Part shown: one piece after another, positions 1 through 7,359 of the stretch | Position numbering within the stretch: position 1 is the stretch's first letter | Layout of the letters: each line of letters begins with the position of its first letter | NCBI GenBank assembly: GCA_013822345.1 | Contig: PNKH01000081.1 | Location: 1-35,277, forward strand | Source of the DNA: Isosphaera sp. | GTDB lineage: Bacteria; Planctomycetota; Planctomycetia; Gemmatales; Gemmataceae | DNA length: 35,277 nt | Direction: 5' to 3' | Translations under genes and position numbers: made by a program | Notes under the pieces: generated by a model | What the model was told of the DNA's origin: nothing | What the model saw: the letters and a program-made list of their open reading frames with translations, nothing else | The model's database searches: none

Positions 1-634
1 GTTAGGCACGCCTTGCTGCCGGGATACCGGACGCCGAGCGGGACAGGCTTCCACGGACGAAAACTCTCTTGGTCGATCGACATGGATCTCTCCGTTGTTT
101 CGACGCTGTCGGGCCCGTGGGAGAACCAGCCCTCACTGTGAGGGTGCCCCGGGCCATCTGGCCCTCCGAAGCAGACATCATCGTGATGGCGCTTACGGAG
201 GGCGTGACCCACGCCCGCGTGACCAGGCTTCGCGTCACGTCCTCATCCGCGGGATATTCGGGGGAACAATGTGATCCCCGACGGAACAAAAATGTGACTT
301 CGCTGGGAACAACCCCCTGGCGGCCCCGGAGGGCGCCCCGTGGCCCGGCTGTGGTGCCGTCTGAGCGGGGCCGACCGCAGCCGTATCCGGCCATCTGCTG
401 GCCGCGGCCGGCTCGCGCTTGGCGAACACCCGGGCAGTCGGTTGGGCCGGTCGGTGGTCTCCGGTGCCCGGAGCTACAGATGCGGCACAGGGTACGCGGA
501 CGTGGCGCACCAGGGAGCGCCCTTCCCCGGAGGCGGGGCGGCCCAATAATGGGGTAGGCAGACGCCCGCTCCCGGTTGTTCGGGGAGGCGAGGTGCGTCT
601 CCGGCCGCATGGTCCAGGGAAGGAGCACACGCCG
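1..634. other. Gene-poor left edge; no supported coding region
   Basis: Several open frames cross this stretch on both strands, but they overlap one another, are rich in Arg, Pro and Gly, and show no recognisable motif, so I call none of them a gene. The stretch contains short repeats of GGAACAA (listed separately) and ends in the ribosome binding site of the gene at 635. Its base composition is more mixed than that of the core genes further right. It may be the remnant of an insertion element or part of an integrated island whose other end lies outside the window. Confidence 0.5.
263..312. repeat. Three direct copies of GGAACAA, about 20 nt apart
   Basis: GGAACAA occurs at 263-269, 283-289 and 306-312. 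The first two copies continue similarly (GGAACAATGTGATC and GGAACAAAAATGTGAC), so these are repeats of about 14-16 nt with small differences. Spacings of 20 and 23 nt are close to two helical turns. Repeated short sequences of this general kind occur at the ends of IS21-family elements, where the transposase binds. An operator array for a DNA-binding regulator is the alternative. No transposase gene is visible next to it. Confidence 0.45.
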
Positions 635-1792
635 ATGTCCGTCCTCGCTGAGCTAATCGGTCAGTTGCGGACCCGCCGCGTCCAGGCCGAGGAGGAGGCC
701 CGCGGCCGGGACCGCGCCGCCCTCGTCCGCGAGGTCTGTCAGGGTTGGTGCGACTCGCTGGCCGGCTTCGGCCCGGACCGAGTGATCGTCCCCAGCTGGC
801 GGCGGGCTACGGACGAGGACCTGTACGACCAGTGGGTGCGGGGGTTCATCGACCTCGGCCGCTGGCTGCGCCGGCACGGTCTTATCGGGCGCCTCGATCG
901 CGTGAGTGTTAGCGGCGACCCGGCGACCGGGTGGGTCGTCGCTGCTCTTCGGTCGCCCGACCGGCAAGCCGAACTCGCCGGCTCCCTCCGAACGGCAGTT
1001 GAGGACGGCGTTCTCGGCGAAGTCCGGGCCGCCCTGCGCCGCCTCCCGGGCGAGCTTCTCGCGGGAGCGCCGGACGAAGAGGGCCTGCCGCCTGTAGCCC
1101 GGCCCCCCGATGCCGTCCCGACGCCGGCGGCCTCGGCTGACGAGCCCCCGCGGGGCGGCGAACCCGAGCCGAGCCGGGTGGCAAACCTGTTCCGCCGGGA
1201 GGGGTCGGGGTGGCACATCTGCTATTCAGGGGCAAAGGCGTTCTGGCTGCCTAACTCTAAGGGGCTGAACTACGTCGCTCATTTACTGCAGCGCCCAAAA
1301 GTGAGCGTCGAGGTGTTGGAACTGGTCGCGGCTGTCGGGCAGCTCAACGGCAGCCGCCTCCGGAACGCGGAGTACTCGCAGATGAGCACCGAGGACCTCT
1401 CGGGCATGGGCCTCAGCGTGTCGGGCCTGGGAGGAAGCGGCCGAAAACTGGACCTGGAGTGCGCCTCCCAGGTGAGAAAGCGATGGAGTGAACTGCAGGA
1501 GGAGATCGAGGAGGCCCGGTCCGACGGCGACCCCGGCAGGGTGGAGCGGGCGCAAAGGGAGGTCCAAGAGCTGGCACGTTACATGGAAGAGGGCTTAGAT
1601 TGGTGGGGTCGACCCCGTGAAGACGGGGCCGCCAGAGAGCGGGCGCGGCTGAGCGTGAGGAAGGCGATCTGGGCGGCTGTGGAGAGCATCCAGCGGAGTG
1701 ATCCCCGCCTTGGGCAGCACCTCGACAAGTCCGTCACGACGGGGGCTTCCTGCTCCTATGACCCGGGGGAGCCGGTGCACTGGAGTTGTTGA
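635..1792 (+). CDS. Stand-alone regulator-associated domain protein (function unknown)
   Basis: Protein of 385 residues. The ATG at 635 is preferred because AGGAG lies 9 nt upstream (621-625); the frame stays open upstream to 419, but that extension looks non-coding. Residues 1-130 are a charged helical region, followed by a Pro/Ala linker. The second half carries a block around GWHICYSGAKAFWLPNSKGL, then a coiled coil rich in Glu and Arg, then an ERARLSVRKAIWAAVESI helix and a tail with TGASCSY. From memory, this order (W-x-I-x-Y block with SKGLxYLAxLL, coiled coil, ERARxxVxKAI, HLxxxxxTGxxCSY) is found at the ends of actinobacterial and planctomycete ATPase or adenylate-cyclase-type regulators. 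Here it stands without an ATPase. It lies 119 bp before the convergent recombinase gene. The family link is an inference; the molecular role is unknown. Confidence 0.75.
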   Translation: MSVLAELIGQLRTRRVQAEEEARGRDRAALVREVCQGWCDSLAGFGPDRVIVPSWRRATDEDLYDQWVRGFIDLGRWLRRHGLIGRLDRVSVSGDPATGWVVAALRSPDRQAELAGSLRTAVEDGVLGEVRAALRRLPGELLAGAPDEEGLPPVARPPDAVPTPAASADEPPRGGEPEPSRVANLFRREGSGWHICYSGAKAFWLPNSKGLNYVAHLLQRPKVSVEVLELVAAVGQLNGSRLRNAEYSQMSTEDLSGMGLSVSGLGGSGRKLDLECASQVRKRWSELQEEIEEARSDGDPGRVERAQREVQELARYMEEGLDWWGRPREDGAARERARLSVRKAIWAAVESIQRSDPRLGQHLDKSVTTGASCSYDPGEPVHWSC

Positions 1793-1911
1793 TCGGATGC
1801 GGCGGGGTCGTCAGGTCGCGCACTGGTACCTCACGAGCTGAGGACAACCCGAGCGCGTTGGCTGCGGACCTTGGTGCCGCTGCACGACCTCACGTGCGCG
1901 AAGGCAGTCAG

Positions 1912-3636
1912 TTAGGACCGCGGCACGGCGGGCTGGGCGGGTGCCTCGGCGCTCGCTCGGTGCAGGTGGTGCCGTACCGCCCCGATAGACAGACCCATCT
2001 CCTCGCCGATGCGCGCCAGGGTGTGGCCCTGCCCCCGCAGGTCGGCGACGCGCTGGCGCTTCTGCAGGATGGCCTCCGACGTGTGGTGCTGACGTTTACC
2101 GGCGACAAACGGTTCGGGCACTGCCGCGAACATGGCGGCGAGCCGCTCGCCCCACTTGTCGCAGGCGTCGTGGACCCGCCGGAAGTCACGGTTGCTATAG
2201 AGGTCGATCAACCCGTCCGTCGGCACCGGCTTGCCGTGGCAGCCGAACACCCCCGCCGTCTCGCCCCCGGCGATGTCGCGGATGGCGTCGATCGCCGTCT
2301 TCCTGAGCTTGTTGAACGACAGCCTCCGGAAGTTTTTGTCCTCCAGCTTTCGGACGCGGGCCGTCAGCCGCGCCCAGCTGTTCGGTACCGTCTGGGCGCG
2401 GTTGCCGCCGCCCGTCTGGTCGAGGACCGGCTCGCCCGCCTCCGTCAGCACCAGGGCCGTCTGGTCGCCCCGGGGGCGAACCCCCAGGTACCAGCGGATC
2501 GCCTCCGCCGTCTGGTCCCAGAGCCGCCACTCGCCGTAGACGGAGGTCTTGGACCGGATGCGCATGACCCAGTTCCCCGGCACGCCGTACTTCCGGTGCG
2601 GCTGGCCGAGCCGGACCTCGTTCGTCTGGAGCGACGCGACCTCCGCGATCCCCGCCCCGGTGTTCAGGGCGAGCAGCATGTAGAGCCGCTCCCGGGGCTT
2701 GGCGTGCCGCCACAGGGTGACGAGTTCGGCGGCCGTGTAGGTCTCCACCTGGTCGCCGGACGCCCGCCGGGCCAGTTCGGCCGCGGACACCTTCACCCTC
2801 ACCGGCAGCACCTCGTAATCGACGGGCTTCCGCCAGTCCCACTCCGCCGCCCGGTGCAGCCAGCGGACGAACATCCGGATCCGCTTGATCGCGTTGGTGC
2901 AGGTCTTCGGGGCGGCCGGCCTGCCCCGCTTCGTGACCGGGCGCTTCGCCCAGTGCTCCACCCACCGGTCGAGGGCCGCGAGGTCCAGGTCGCCCAGGGG
3001 GATGTCGGCGACGTGCGCCTTGAGCAGCGGGATCTCCTTGCGGGCGACCTGCCCGGTGAGGGAGAGCCGGCCGGCGTGGTCGGAGTAGTGCCGCCGCAGG
3101 TGCTCGCCGAAGGCGTCCAGCGCCTCGTGCAGGGTCTGGCGGGTGTTCTTCTGCAGCAGCCTCTTGCCGTGGGCGACCAGGCGCCCGGCGTGTTCCTGCC
3201 ACTCCCGCTCGCCCTCGGCCAGCACCTCCTCGTCGGCCAGGGTCAGCCGGATGATGGGGAAGTCCTGCTGCACGCCCCGCAGCCAATGCACCACGGTGCC
3301 CGCGTCCAGCTGGTCCGCGACCGCCCAACCGGGGACGTCGAGCCGGCAGGCGGACTGGCCGCGGGAGACGGCCTGCGCGATCTGGAGCGTCGTCTCGTCC
3401 CAGAGGGGCCGCCCGGGCTCCCCGTCCCGCACCCAGCGCTTCTCGGCCGCCGCCCAGACCTGGTCGAGCCGGAGGTACCGGAGCTGGGCCTCGGTCCGGT
3501 CGCCGCCGAGGTAGAACTTGTGCTGGCGGAGCTTGCCCGGCTCCTTCGCTGGCTTCCACCCGAGTTCGCGGGAGTACAGGCCGTCGCCGTCCGGCTTGAG
3601 CTCCGGCACCCCGCCGTTCTTCGCCCTACGTCCCAT
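1912..3636 (-). CDS. Tyrosine-recombinase-like integrase with altered catalytic residues and C-terminal HTH
   Basis: Protein of 574 residues from ATG 3636; an upstream ATG at 3678 in the same frame would add 14 residues but has no visible ribosome binding site. The middle resembles the core-binding (SAM-like) domain, and residues 320-500 resemble the catalytic domain of phage-type integrases. The box normally reading TGxRxxE is TGAGIAEV (near residue 326), so the first catalytic Arg is Gly. The HxLR box is NKLRK (near 442), with His replaced by Asn and Arg kept. A His in FGCHG (near 465) and a Tyr in DLYSNRD (near 480) fit the last two positions. The final 60 residues look like a helix-turn-helix (GHTLARIGEEMGLSIGAVRHH). 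The gene lies about 300 bp from the 3' end of ssrA, a well-known integration target. It may be a diverged active recombinase or an inactive relative that binds DNA. Confidence 0.8.
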   Translation of the reverse strand: MGRRAKNGGVPELKPDGDGLYSRELGWKPAKEPGKLRQHKFYLGGDRTEAQLRYLRLDQVWAAAEKRWVRDGEPGRPLWDETTLQIAQAVSRGQSACRLDVPGWAVADQLDAGTVVHWLRGVQQDFPIIRLTLADEEVLAEGEREWQEHAGRLVAHGKRLLQKNTRQTLHEALDAFGEHLRRHYSDHAGRLSLTGQVARKEIPLLKAHVADIPLGDLDLAALDRWVEHWAKRPVTKRGRPAAPKTCTNAIKRIRMFVRWLHRAAEWDWRKPVDYEVLPVRVKVSAAELARRASGDQVETYTAAELVTLWRHAKPRERLYMLLALNTGAGIAEVASLQTNEVRLGQPHRKYGVPGNWVMRIRSKTSVYGEWRLWDQTAEAIRWYLGVRPRGDQTALVLTEAGEPVLDQTGGGNRAQTVPNSWARLTARVRKLEDKNFRRLSFNKLRKTAIDAIRDIAGGETAGVFGCHGKPVPTDGLIDLYSNRDFRRVHDACDKWGERLAAMFAAVPEPFVAGKRQHHTSEAILQKRQRVADLRGQGHTLARIGEEMGLSIGAVRHHLHRASAEAPAQPAVPRS

Positions 3637-3893
3637 CACTCGACCCCGTGCCGCGAGAAGCGGGTTCCAATCCACCATAGTTTAGCCGGGTCTGATCCGA
3701 GGAGCAACGGCGGTAGAGTCCCCGGACGTGATCGACGACGGCCACCGTTTTCGAGGCCGACTCGTCGCGAAATCGAGAGCGTTGAAGTGGGAAGTGGCGA
3801 CGTTATCCGCTGGGAATCCTATGGTAAAATCCGATGGAATACGCCATCCCGAACAAAAAGAGTCACTCGTAGCATGTCGCAAGTGAAATGAAC

Positions 3894-3924
3894 AAGGCCG
3901 CTTGCGTCGGACGCAAGCGGCCTT
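3894..3924 (-). terminator. Probable terminator hairpin of ssrA
   Basis: A perfect 14-bp stem (3894-3907 with 3911-3924) closes a 3-nt loop and begins 5 nt past the mature 3' end of tmRNA. On the minus strand the stem is followed by GTTCATTTC rather than a long U run, so termination may be imperfect. The symmetric stem could also act on readthrough from the left. Confidence 0.7.
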
Positions 3925-3929
3925 GAAAG

Positions 3930-4334
3930 TGGAGGCGCCGGGAATTGAACCCGGGTCCCGTGGCACTTCCGTGCCGGCATCTACGTGTGTAGCCCGTCGA
4001 TTCCCGGGGTACACCTTGCGGCTACCCCGCGTTCGTCTCCCCGGGCTCCGACGGACAGGATCCCGGGTCGACTATCGGCCAGGTGGTTTAGCGGGAGCCG
4101 CCGCCGAGCCGGGCCGGGTCGTGTCCCCGGCCCTCAGGCGCCCGCGAGCCTGACTTGGCGTCCGGACCACACCCTCTCAGGCGAAGGGTGCGGAACGGCC
4201 CGCGGGTCTTTACGCCGCGAGGGAGAACTGCGGTTCAGCAGTTAGTGTGCGATCAGCTTTTTACGTGGCCGGCTGATCAACCACGACACGCCGCACGAGC
4301 ACTTCCGACGCCCGGTCGATACCAGATCGCCCCC
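3930..4334 (-). ncRNA. ssrA: tmRNA (transfer-messenger RNA), one-piece
   Basis: The RNA rescues stalled ribosomes together with SmpB and adds a degradation tag to the unfinished protein. The 5' end GGGGGCG (4334-4328) pairs with the 3' CGCCTCC (3937-3931) to give a 7-bp acceptor stem whose third pair is G-U, the alanyl-tRNA synthetase identity pair, followed by discriminator A (3930). The T arm reads CCGGG-TTCAATT-CCCGG. The 5' part contains GGTATCGACCGG, matching the conserved tmRNA D-like region, and the 3' part contains the conserved GGCTACACACGTAGATG stretch. CCA is not encoded (the next bases are CTT), so it must be added after processing. At 405 nt it is a normal length for one-piece tmRNA with several pseudoknots. 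A TATAAT box lies just upstream and a strong hairpin just downstream. Confidence 0.95.
4210..4257 (-). other. tmRNA-encoded proteolysis tag, ADRTLTAEPQFSLAA
   Basis: Within ssrA the resume codon is read as GCT at 4257-4255, directly after a TAAAAA stretch, as in many tmRNAs. The frame gives ADRTLTAEPQFSLAA and ends at TAA (4212-4210). The terminal LAA matches the usual ClpXP-recognised ending (ALAA), with Ser in place of the first Ala. The frame was chosen because the neighbouring frame stops after two codons and because of this ending. Confidence 0.85.
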
Positions 4335-4345
4335 GGACACCCCCC

Positions 4346-4351
4346 ATTATA
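4346..4351 (-). promoter_or_regulatory. Minus-10 box (TATAAT) for ssrA
   Basis: A perfect TATAAT on the minus strand ends 11 nt before the mature 5' end of tmRNA, in otherwise G/C-only sequence. Transcription would start a few nucleotides inside this gap, leaving a short leader for RNase P to remove. No good TTGACA match is visible 16-18 nt further upstream. Confidence 0.7.
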
Positions 4352-4453
4352 CCCCCGCCGCCCGCCCCGGGAACAGCCCGGCCCCGCCGGTTGCCCTTGC
4401 CCGCCCCGCCCCCGGCGCGGTAACCCGCGGCCGAATGTCACGAGGGCGGTGCC

Positions 4454-5413
4454 ATGCTGTCGACGAAGCGACTGGTCCGCGGGCTCTGCCCGCCGCTCCT
4501 CTGGCAGGCCGCCCGCCGCGCCTACCGGCTGCTCGCCCCGCGCCGGCCGCCGGGGCACCCGGGCCGCGTCCTCACCCTCGACGACCTGGACGCCGAACTC
4601 GCCCGGGCCGTCGGGGCCGCGGCCGTCTCCCACGACGCCTTCCTCGCCGCCCTGGACGAGATCCGCCTGGCCTACCCGCCCGACCTCCCGCCCGACCCCG
4701 ACTCCCCGGAGTACCGCGCCGCCCAGATGGCCCTGTACCACCGGGTCTCCGGCCGGCCGGCGTACCGCCCGGAGACGAGCGAGGCGACCCCGTTCGACGC
4801 CCGCCACGTCGAGTTCCCGTTCCCGTACTTCACCCGCAGCTGCCGGATCGTCGGCCGGCAGCTGGTCGGCATCGGGCTCCTGATCGAGGCCCTCGACCTG
4901 CCGCCCGGCGGCCGGGTCCTGGAGTTCGGGGTCGGGTACGGGAAGACGACCATCGAGCTCGCCCAGATGGGGTTCGACGTGACCGCGGTCGATGTCTACG
5001 CCCCGTTCCTCGACCTCGTCGTCCGCCGCTGCCGGGCCCTCGGCCGGGAGGTCACCCCGGTCCGGGCCGACATGCTCGAGTACCGCCCGGCGGCCCGGTT
5101 CGACCGGGTGGTGTTCTCCGCCTGCTTCCACCACTGCAGCGACCCGGCCCGGATGGCCGCCCGGCTCGCCGACCTGGTGGCCCCCGGCGGGGCGGTGGTG
5201 TTCGCCGACGAGCCGGTGGTCGACCACTTCCCGGTCCCGTGGGGGCTGAACCTGGGCGGCCAGGCCCTGTGGGCGATCCGCACCAACGGGTGGCTGGAAC
5301 TCGGGTTCCGCACCGACTACTTCCTCCGCCTGCTCGCCCGCTACGGGTGGGGGTGCGAGGTCCGGGACGCCCCGGGGCTCCCGTCGCCCGTATTCGTCGC
5401 CCGCCGCCGGTGA
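4454..5413 (+). CDS. Class I SAM-dependent methyltransferase
   Basis: Protein of 319 residues. The ATG at 4454 has GAGG 8 nt upstream. Residues 1-150 are a basic, Pro-rich leader plus a helical region of unknown role. The Rossmann methyltransferase fold follows: motif I LEFGVGYGKTT (about 156-166), the acidic end of strand 2 in VTAVDVYAP, DMLEY (motif II region), then FSACFHHCSDP and LVAPGGAVVFADEP, the usual motif III region. This order matches Methyltransf_11/25-type enzymes. The substrate cannot be told. The C-terminal third (WAIRTNGWLELGF) could shape the substrate pocket. It lies 75 bp before the LptB-type gene on the same strand, so the two may be co-transcribed, and a role in envelope or lipid/sugar modification is possible but unproven. 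Confidence 0.88.
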   Translation: MLSTKRLVRGLCPPLLWQAARRAYRLLAPRRPPGHPGRVLTLDDLDAELARAVGAAAVSHDAFLAALDEIRLAYPPDLPPDPDSPEYRAAQMALYHRVSGRPAYRPETSEATPFDARHVEFPFPYFTRSCRIVGRQLVGIGLLIEALDLPPGGRVLEFGVGYGKTTIELAQMGFDVTAVDVYAPFLDLVVRRCRALGREVTPVRADMLEYRPAARFDRVVFSACFHHCSDPARMAARLADLVAPGGAVVFADEPVVDHFPVPWGLNLGGQALWAIRTNGWLELGFRTDYFLRLLARYGWGCEVRDAPGLPSPVFVARRR

Positions 5414-5487
5414 CCGCCGGCCCCCCTTGCGTCGCCCGCCCGGTTCGGGTAATCCGCCCACCCCACCACCGGGCACACGGGGGCCGC

Positions 5488-6663
5488 ATGCCGCTCTTGC
5501 AGGTCGACGGGCTGGAGAAGGTGTACGGCCGCCGGAAGGTGGTGAACGGGGTGTCGTTCGCGGTCGACCCCGGGGAGGTGGTCGGGCTGCTCGGGTCCAA
5601 CGGGGCCGGCAAGACCACCAGCTTCCGCATGGCCACCGGCCAGATCGCCCCGAACGCCGGGACCGTCACCTTCAACGGCGAGGACGTCACCCCGCTGCCG
5701 ATGTACCAGCGGGCCCGCCGCGGGATGGGCTACCTGTCCCAGGAGCCGAGCGTCTTCCGCAAGCTCACCGTCGAGCAGAACCTCCTCGCCATCCTCGAGG
5801 TCCTCCCCCGCAGCCGCAGCCTCGGCCGCCGCCTCACCCGGGCCGAGCGGCGCGACCGGGTGGACGCCGCCCTCGCCCGGTTCAAGCTCGACCACGTCCG
5901 GAAGAACACCGCCGGCCGGTGCTCCGGGGGCGAGAAGCGCAGGCTCGAGATCGCCCGCTGCCTGGTGTGCGAGCCGCTGCTGATCCTCCTCGACGAGCCG
6001 TTCGCGGCTGTCGACCCGCTGACCAAGGAGGACATCCGCCGGAACATCCGCGAGCTGGCCGACGCCGGGATCGGCGTCCTGATCACCGACCACGACGTCC
6101 GGGAGGTGTTCCGGACGGCCGACCGGGCGTACCTGATCTCGGACGGGCGGGTGGTCACCCGGGGGACGCCGCACGAGCTGGTGAACGACCAGCAGGCGAT
6201 CGACGCCTACCTCGGGCGGACGTTCGAGGAGGACGGGTTCACCCGCCAGTTCGCCACCCGGGCCCGGGTGTTCGACCCCGGCCCCGAGCCGGCCGCCGCG
6301 CCGGAGGCCGGGCCCGCGGAGCCGGAGCCGGACGTGGTGCCGTTCGCCCCGGGGCCGCTCGGGGGCGTCGCCGGGGCGGTGCTGGAGTTGGAGCGACTGC
6401 ACGACGCGGTCGAGCAGTTGGTGGGGGACGACCGGACGGTGCGGGCGGCGACACTGCTGCTGGCGAACCGCGGGCGGACGGCGGTCGCCCCGCTCCTGTC
6501 GGCGCTGGAGCGGCGCGACCCGGTCCTGCGGCGGCGGGCGTTCGAGCTGTTGAAGTACGTCGCCCGGGACGCCGGCCCGCTCGACTACGACCCGGACGGC
6601 CCGGACGACACCCGCCTCCGCCAGGCCGCGTACCTGCGGGCCAAGCTGGAGCGCCGGGCGTAA
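5488..6663 (+). CDS. lptB: ABC transporter ATPase, LptB type, with C-terminal extension
   Basis: Protein of 391 residues starting at ATG 5488. Residues 1-240 form an ABC ATPase: Walker A GSNGAGKTT (36-44), Q-loop Gln in YLSQEPSVFRKLT (Q85), signature CSGGEKRR (Cys replaces the usual Leu), Walker B LLILLDEPFAAVDP, and H-loop ITDHDVRE. The SQEPSVFRKLTVEQN and DHNV/DHDVRE-like stretches are typical of LptB, which powers export of lipopolysaccharide to the outer membrane with LptF/LptG. LptF and LptG are not in this window. Residues 255-300 are an Ala/Pro/Glu linker, and 300-391 form a helical HEAT-like segment (RTAVAPLLSALERRDPVLRRRAFELLKY) not present in ordinary LptB of about 240 residues. The assignment is good; the role of the tail is unknown. 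Confidence 0.88.
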   Translation: MPLLQVDGLEKVYGRRKVVNGVSFAVDPGEVVGLLGSNGAGKTTSFRMATGQIAPNAGTVTFNGEDVTPLPMYQRARRGMGYLSQEPSVFRKLTVEQNLLAILEVLPRSRSLGRRLTRAERRDRVDAALARFKLDHVRKNTAGRCSGGEKRRLEIARCLVCEPLLILLDEPFAAVDPLTKEDIRRNIRELADAGIGVLITDHDVREVFRTADRAYLISDGRVVTRGTPHELVNDQQAIDAYLGRTFEEDGFTRQFATRARVFDPGPEPAAAPEAGPAEPEPDVVPFAPGPLGGVAGAVLELERLHDAVEQLVGDDRTVRAATLLLANRGRTAVAPLLSALERRDPVLRRRAFELLKYVARDAGPLDYDPDGPDDTRLRQAAYLRAKLERRA

Positions 6664-6665
6664 GT

Positions 6666-6766
6666 GTAGGGTGGGCCGAGCCCGGCGCCTCGCCGGGCGA
6701 GTCCCACCGGGCGCACGTCGGCGCGGTGGGACTCGCGGGCGAAGCGCCCGCTTCGGCCCACCCTAC
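6666..6766. repeat. Compound inverted repeat just after the LptB-type gene
   Basis: The outer 14-bp arms GTAGGGTGGGCCGA (6666-6679) and their complement (6753-6766) are perfect. Inner arms GCGAGTCCCACCG and its complement are also perfect, with small GC hairpins between. It starts 2 nt after the stop codon and ends 12 nt before the DinB-like start. It probably folds into a long imperfect stem in RNA. Confidence 0.85.
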
Positions 6767-6778
6767 GGAGACCCGCCG

Positions 6779-7252
6779 ATGCCCACCCCCGCCGAACTCG
6801 CCGACCAGTACCTCGCCGGGGCCGCCGCCCTCCGCCAGGCCGTCGCCGGGATGACCCGCGACCAGCTCGTCGCCCGGCCGGTCCCGGGGAAGTGGAGCAC
6901 CCTCGAGGTCGTCGCCCACATCGCCGACTTCGAGCCGGTCCTCGCCGACCGGGTCAAGCGGATCGTCGCCCTCGGGGACGTCCCGCTGCTGCTCGCCGCC
7001 GACGAGAACCTGTACGCGAAAGCGTTCGACTACCACGGCCGGGACGTGGAAGACGAGTTGGCCCTGGTCGACGCCGTGCGCAAGCACACGGCCGGGATCA
7101 TCCGGGCGCTGCGGCCGGAGCAGCTGGAGCTGACCGGGTGCCACAACAAGAAGGGGCTGGTGACGCTCGCCCAGGTGATCCGGACGGCGACCAACCACAT
7201 CCACCACCACCTGCCGTTCGTCGCCGAGAAGCGGAAGGCGCTCGGAGTGTGA
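6779..7252 (+). CDS. DinB-like (YfiT/DinB superfamily) protein
   Basis: Protein of 157 residues; ATG at 6779, preceded by CGGAG. It is predicted to be an all-helical four-helix bundle. Metal-ligand-type histidines are visible at H47 in VVAHIAD and in the C-terminal cluster NHIHHHLPF (H140, H144), matching the three-His arrangement of the DinB superfamily. The stretch PVPGKWSTLEVVAHIADFE closely follows the family pattern (PxxGKWSxxEVxxHLxD). Members act as metal-dependent thiol transferases or have unknown roles; many are stress-induced. It is flanked on both sides by long hairpins and is probably monocistronic. Confidence 0.88.
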   Translation: MPTPAELADQYLAGAAALRQAVAGMTRDQLVARPVPGKWSTLEVVAHIADFEPVLADRVKRIVALGDVPLLLAADENLYAKAFDYHGRDVEDELALVDAVRKHTAGIIRALRPEQLELTGCHNKKGLVTLAQVIRTATNHIHHHLPFVAEKRKALGV

Positions 7253-7262
7253 CCGCCGCACC

Positions 7263-7349
7263 GCGTAGCCGCGACGCGGAGTCCCTCGGAGCGGAGCGCG
7301 GGCGCGTCCCCCGCGCTCCGCTCCGAGGGACTCCGCGTCGCGGCTACGC
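7263..7349. repeat. Perfect 40-bp inverted repeat, 7-nt loop
   Basis: Arms 7263-7302 and 7310-7349 are exactly complementary over 40 bp. It lies 10 nt after the DinB-like stop and 10 nt past the end of the convergent outer-membrane-factor gene, so it could end transcription from both sides, although no U run follows either arm. Confidence 0.93.
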
Positions 7350-7359
7350 CGGACGAAGT

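Noticed and set aside
3902-4245. Plus-strand open frames containing VEAPGIEPGSRGTS
   Set aside because: These are false translations of the tmRNA antisense strand; the phrase is a well-known artefact of tRNA/tmRNA 3' ends.
6666-7349. CRISPR array suspected from closely spaced repeats
   Set aside because: These are two unrelated single inverted repeats; there is no regular repeat-spacer order and no cas gene in the window.
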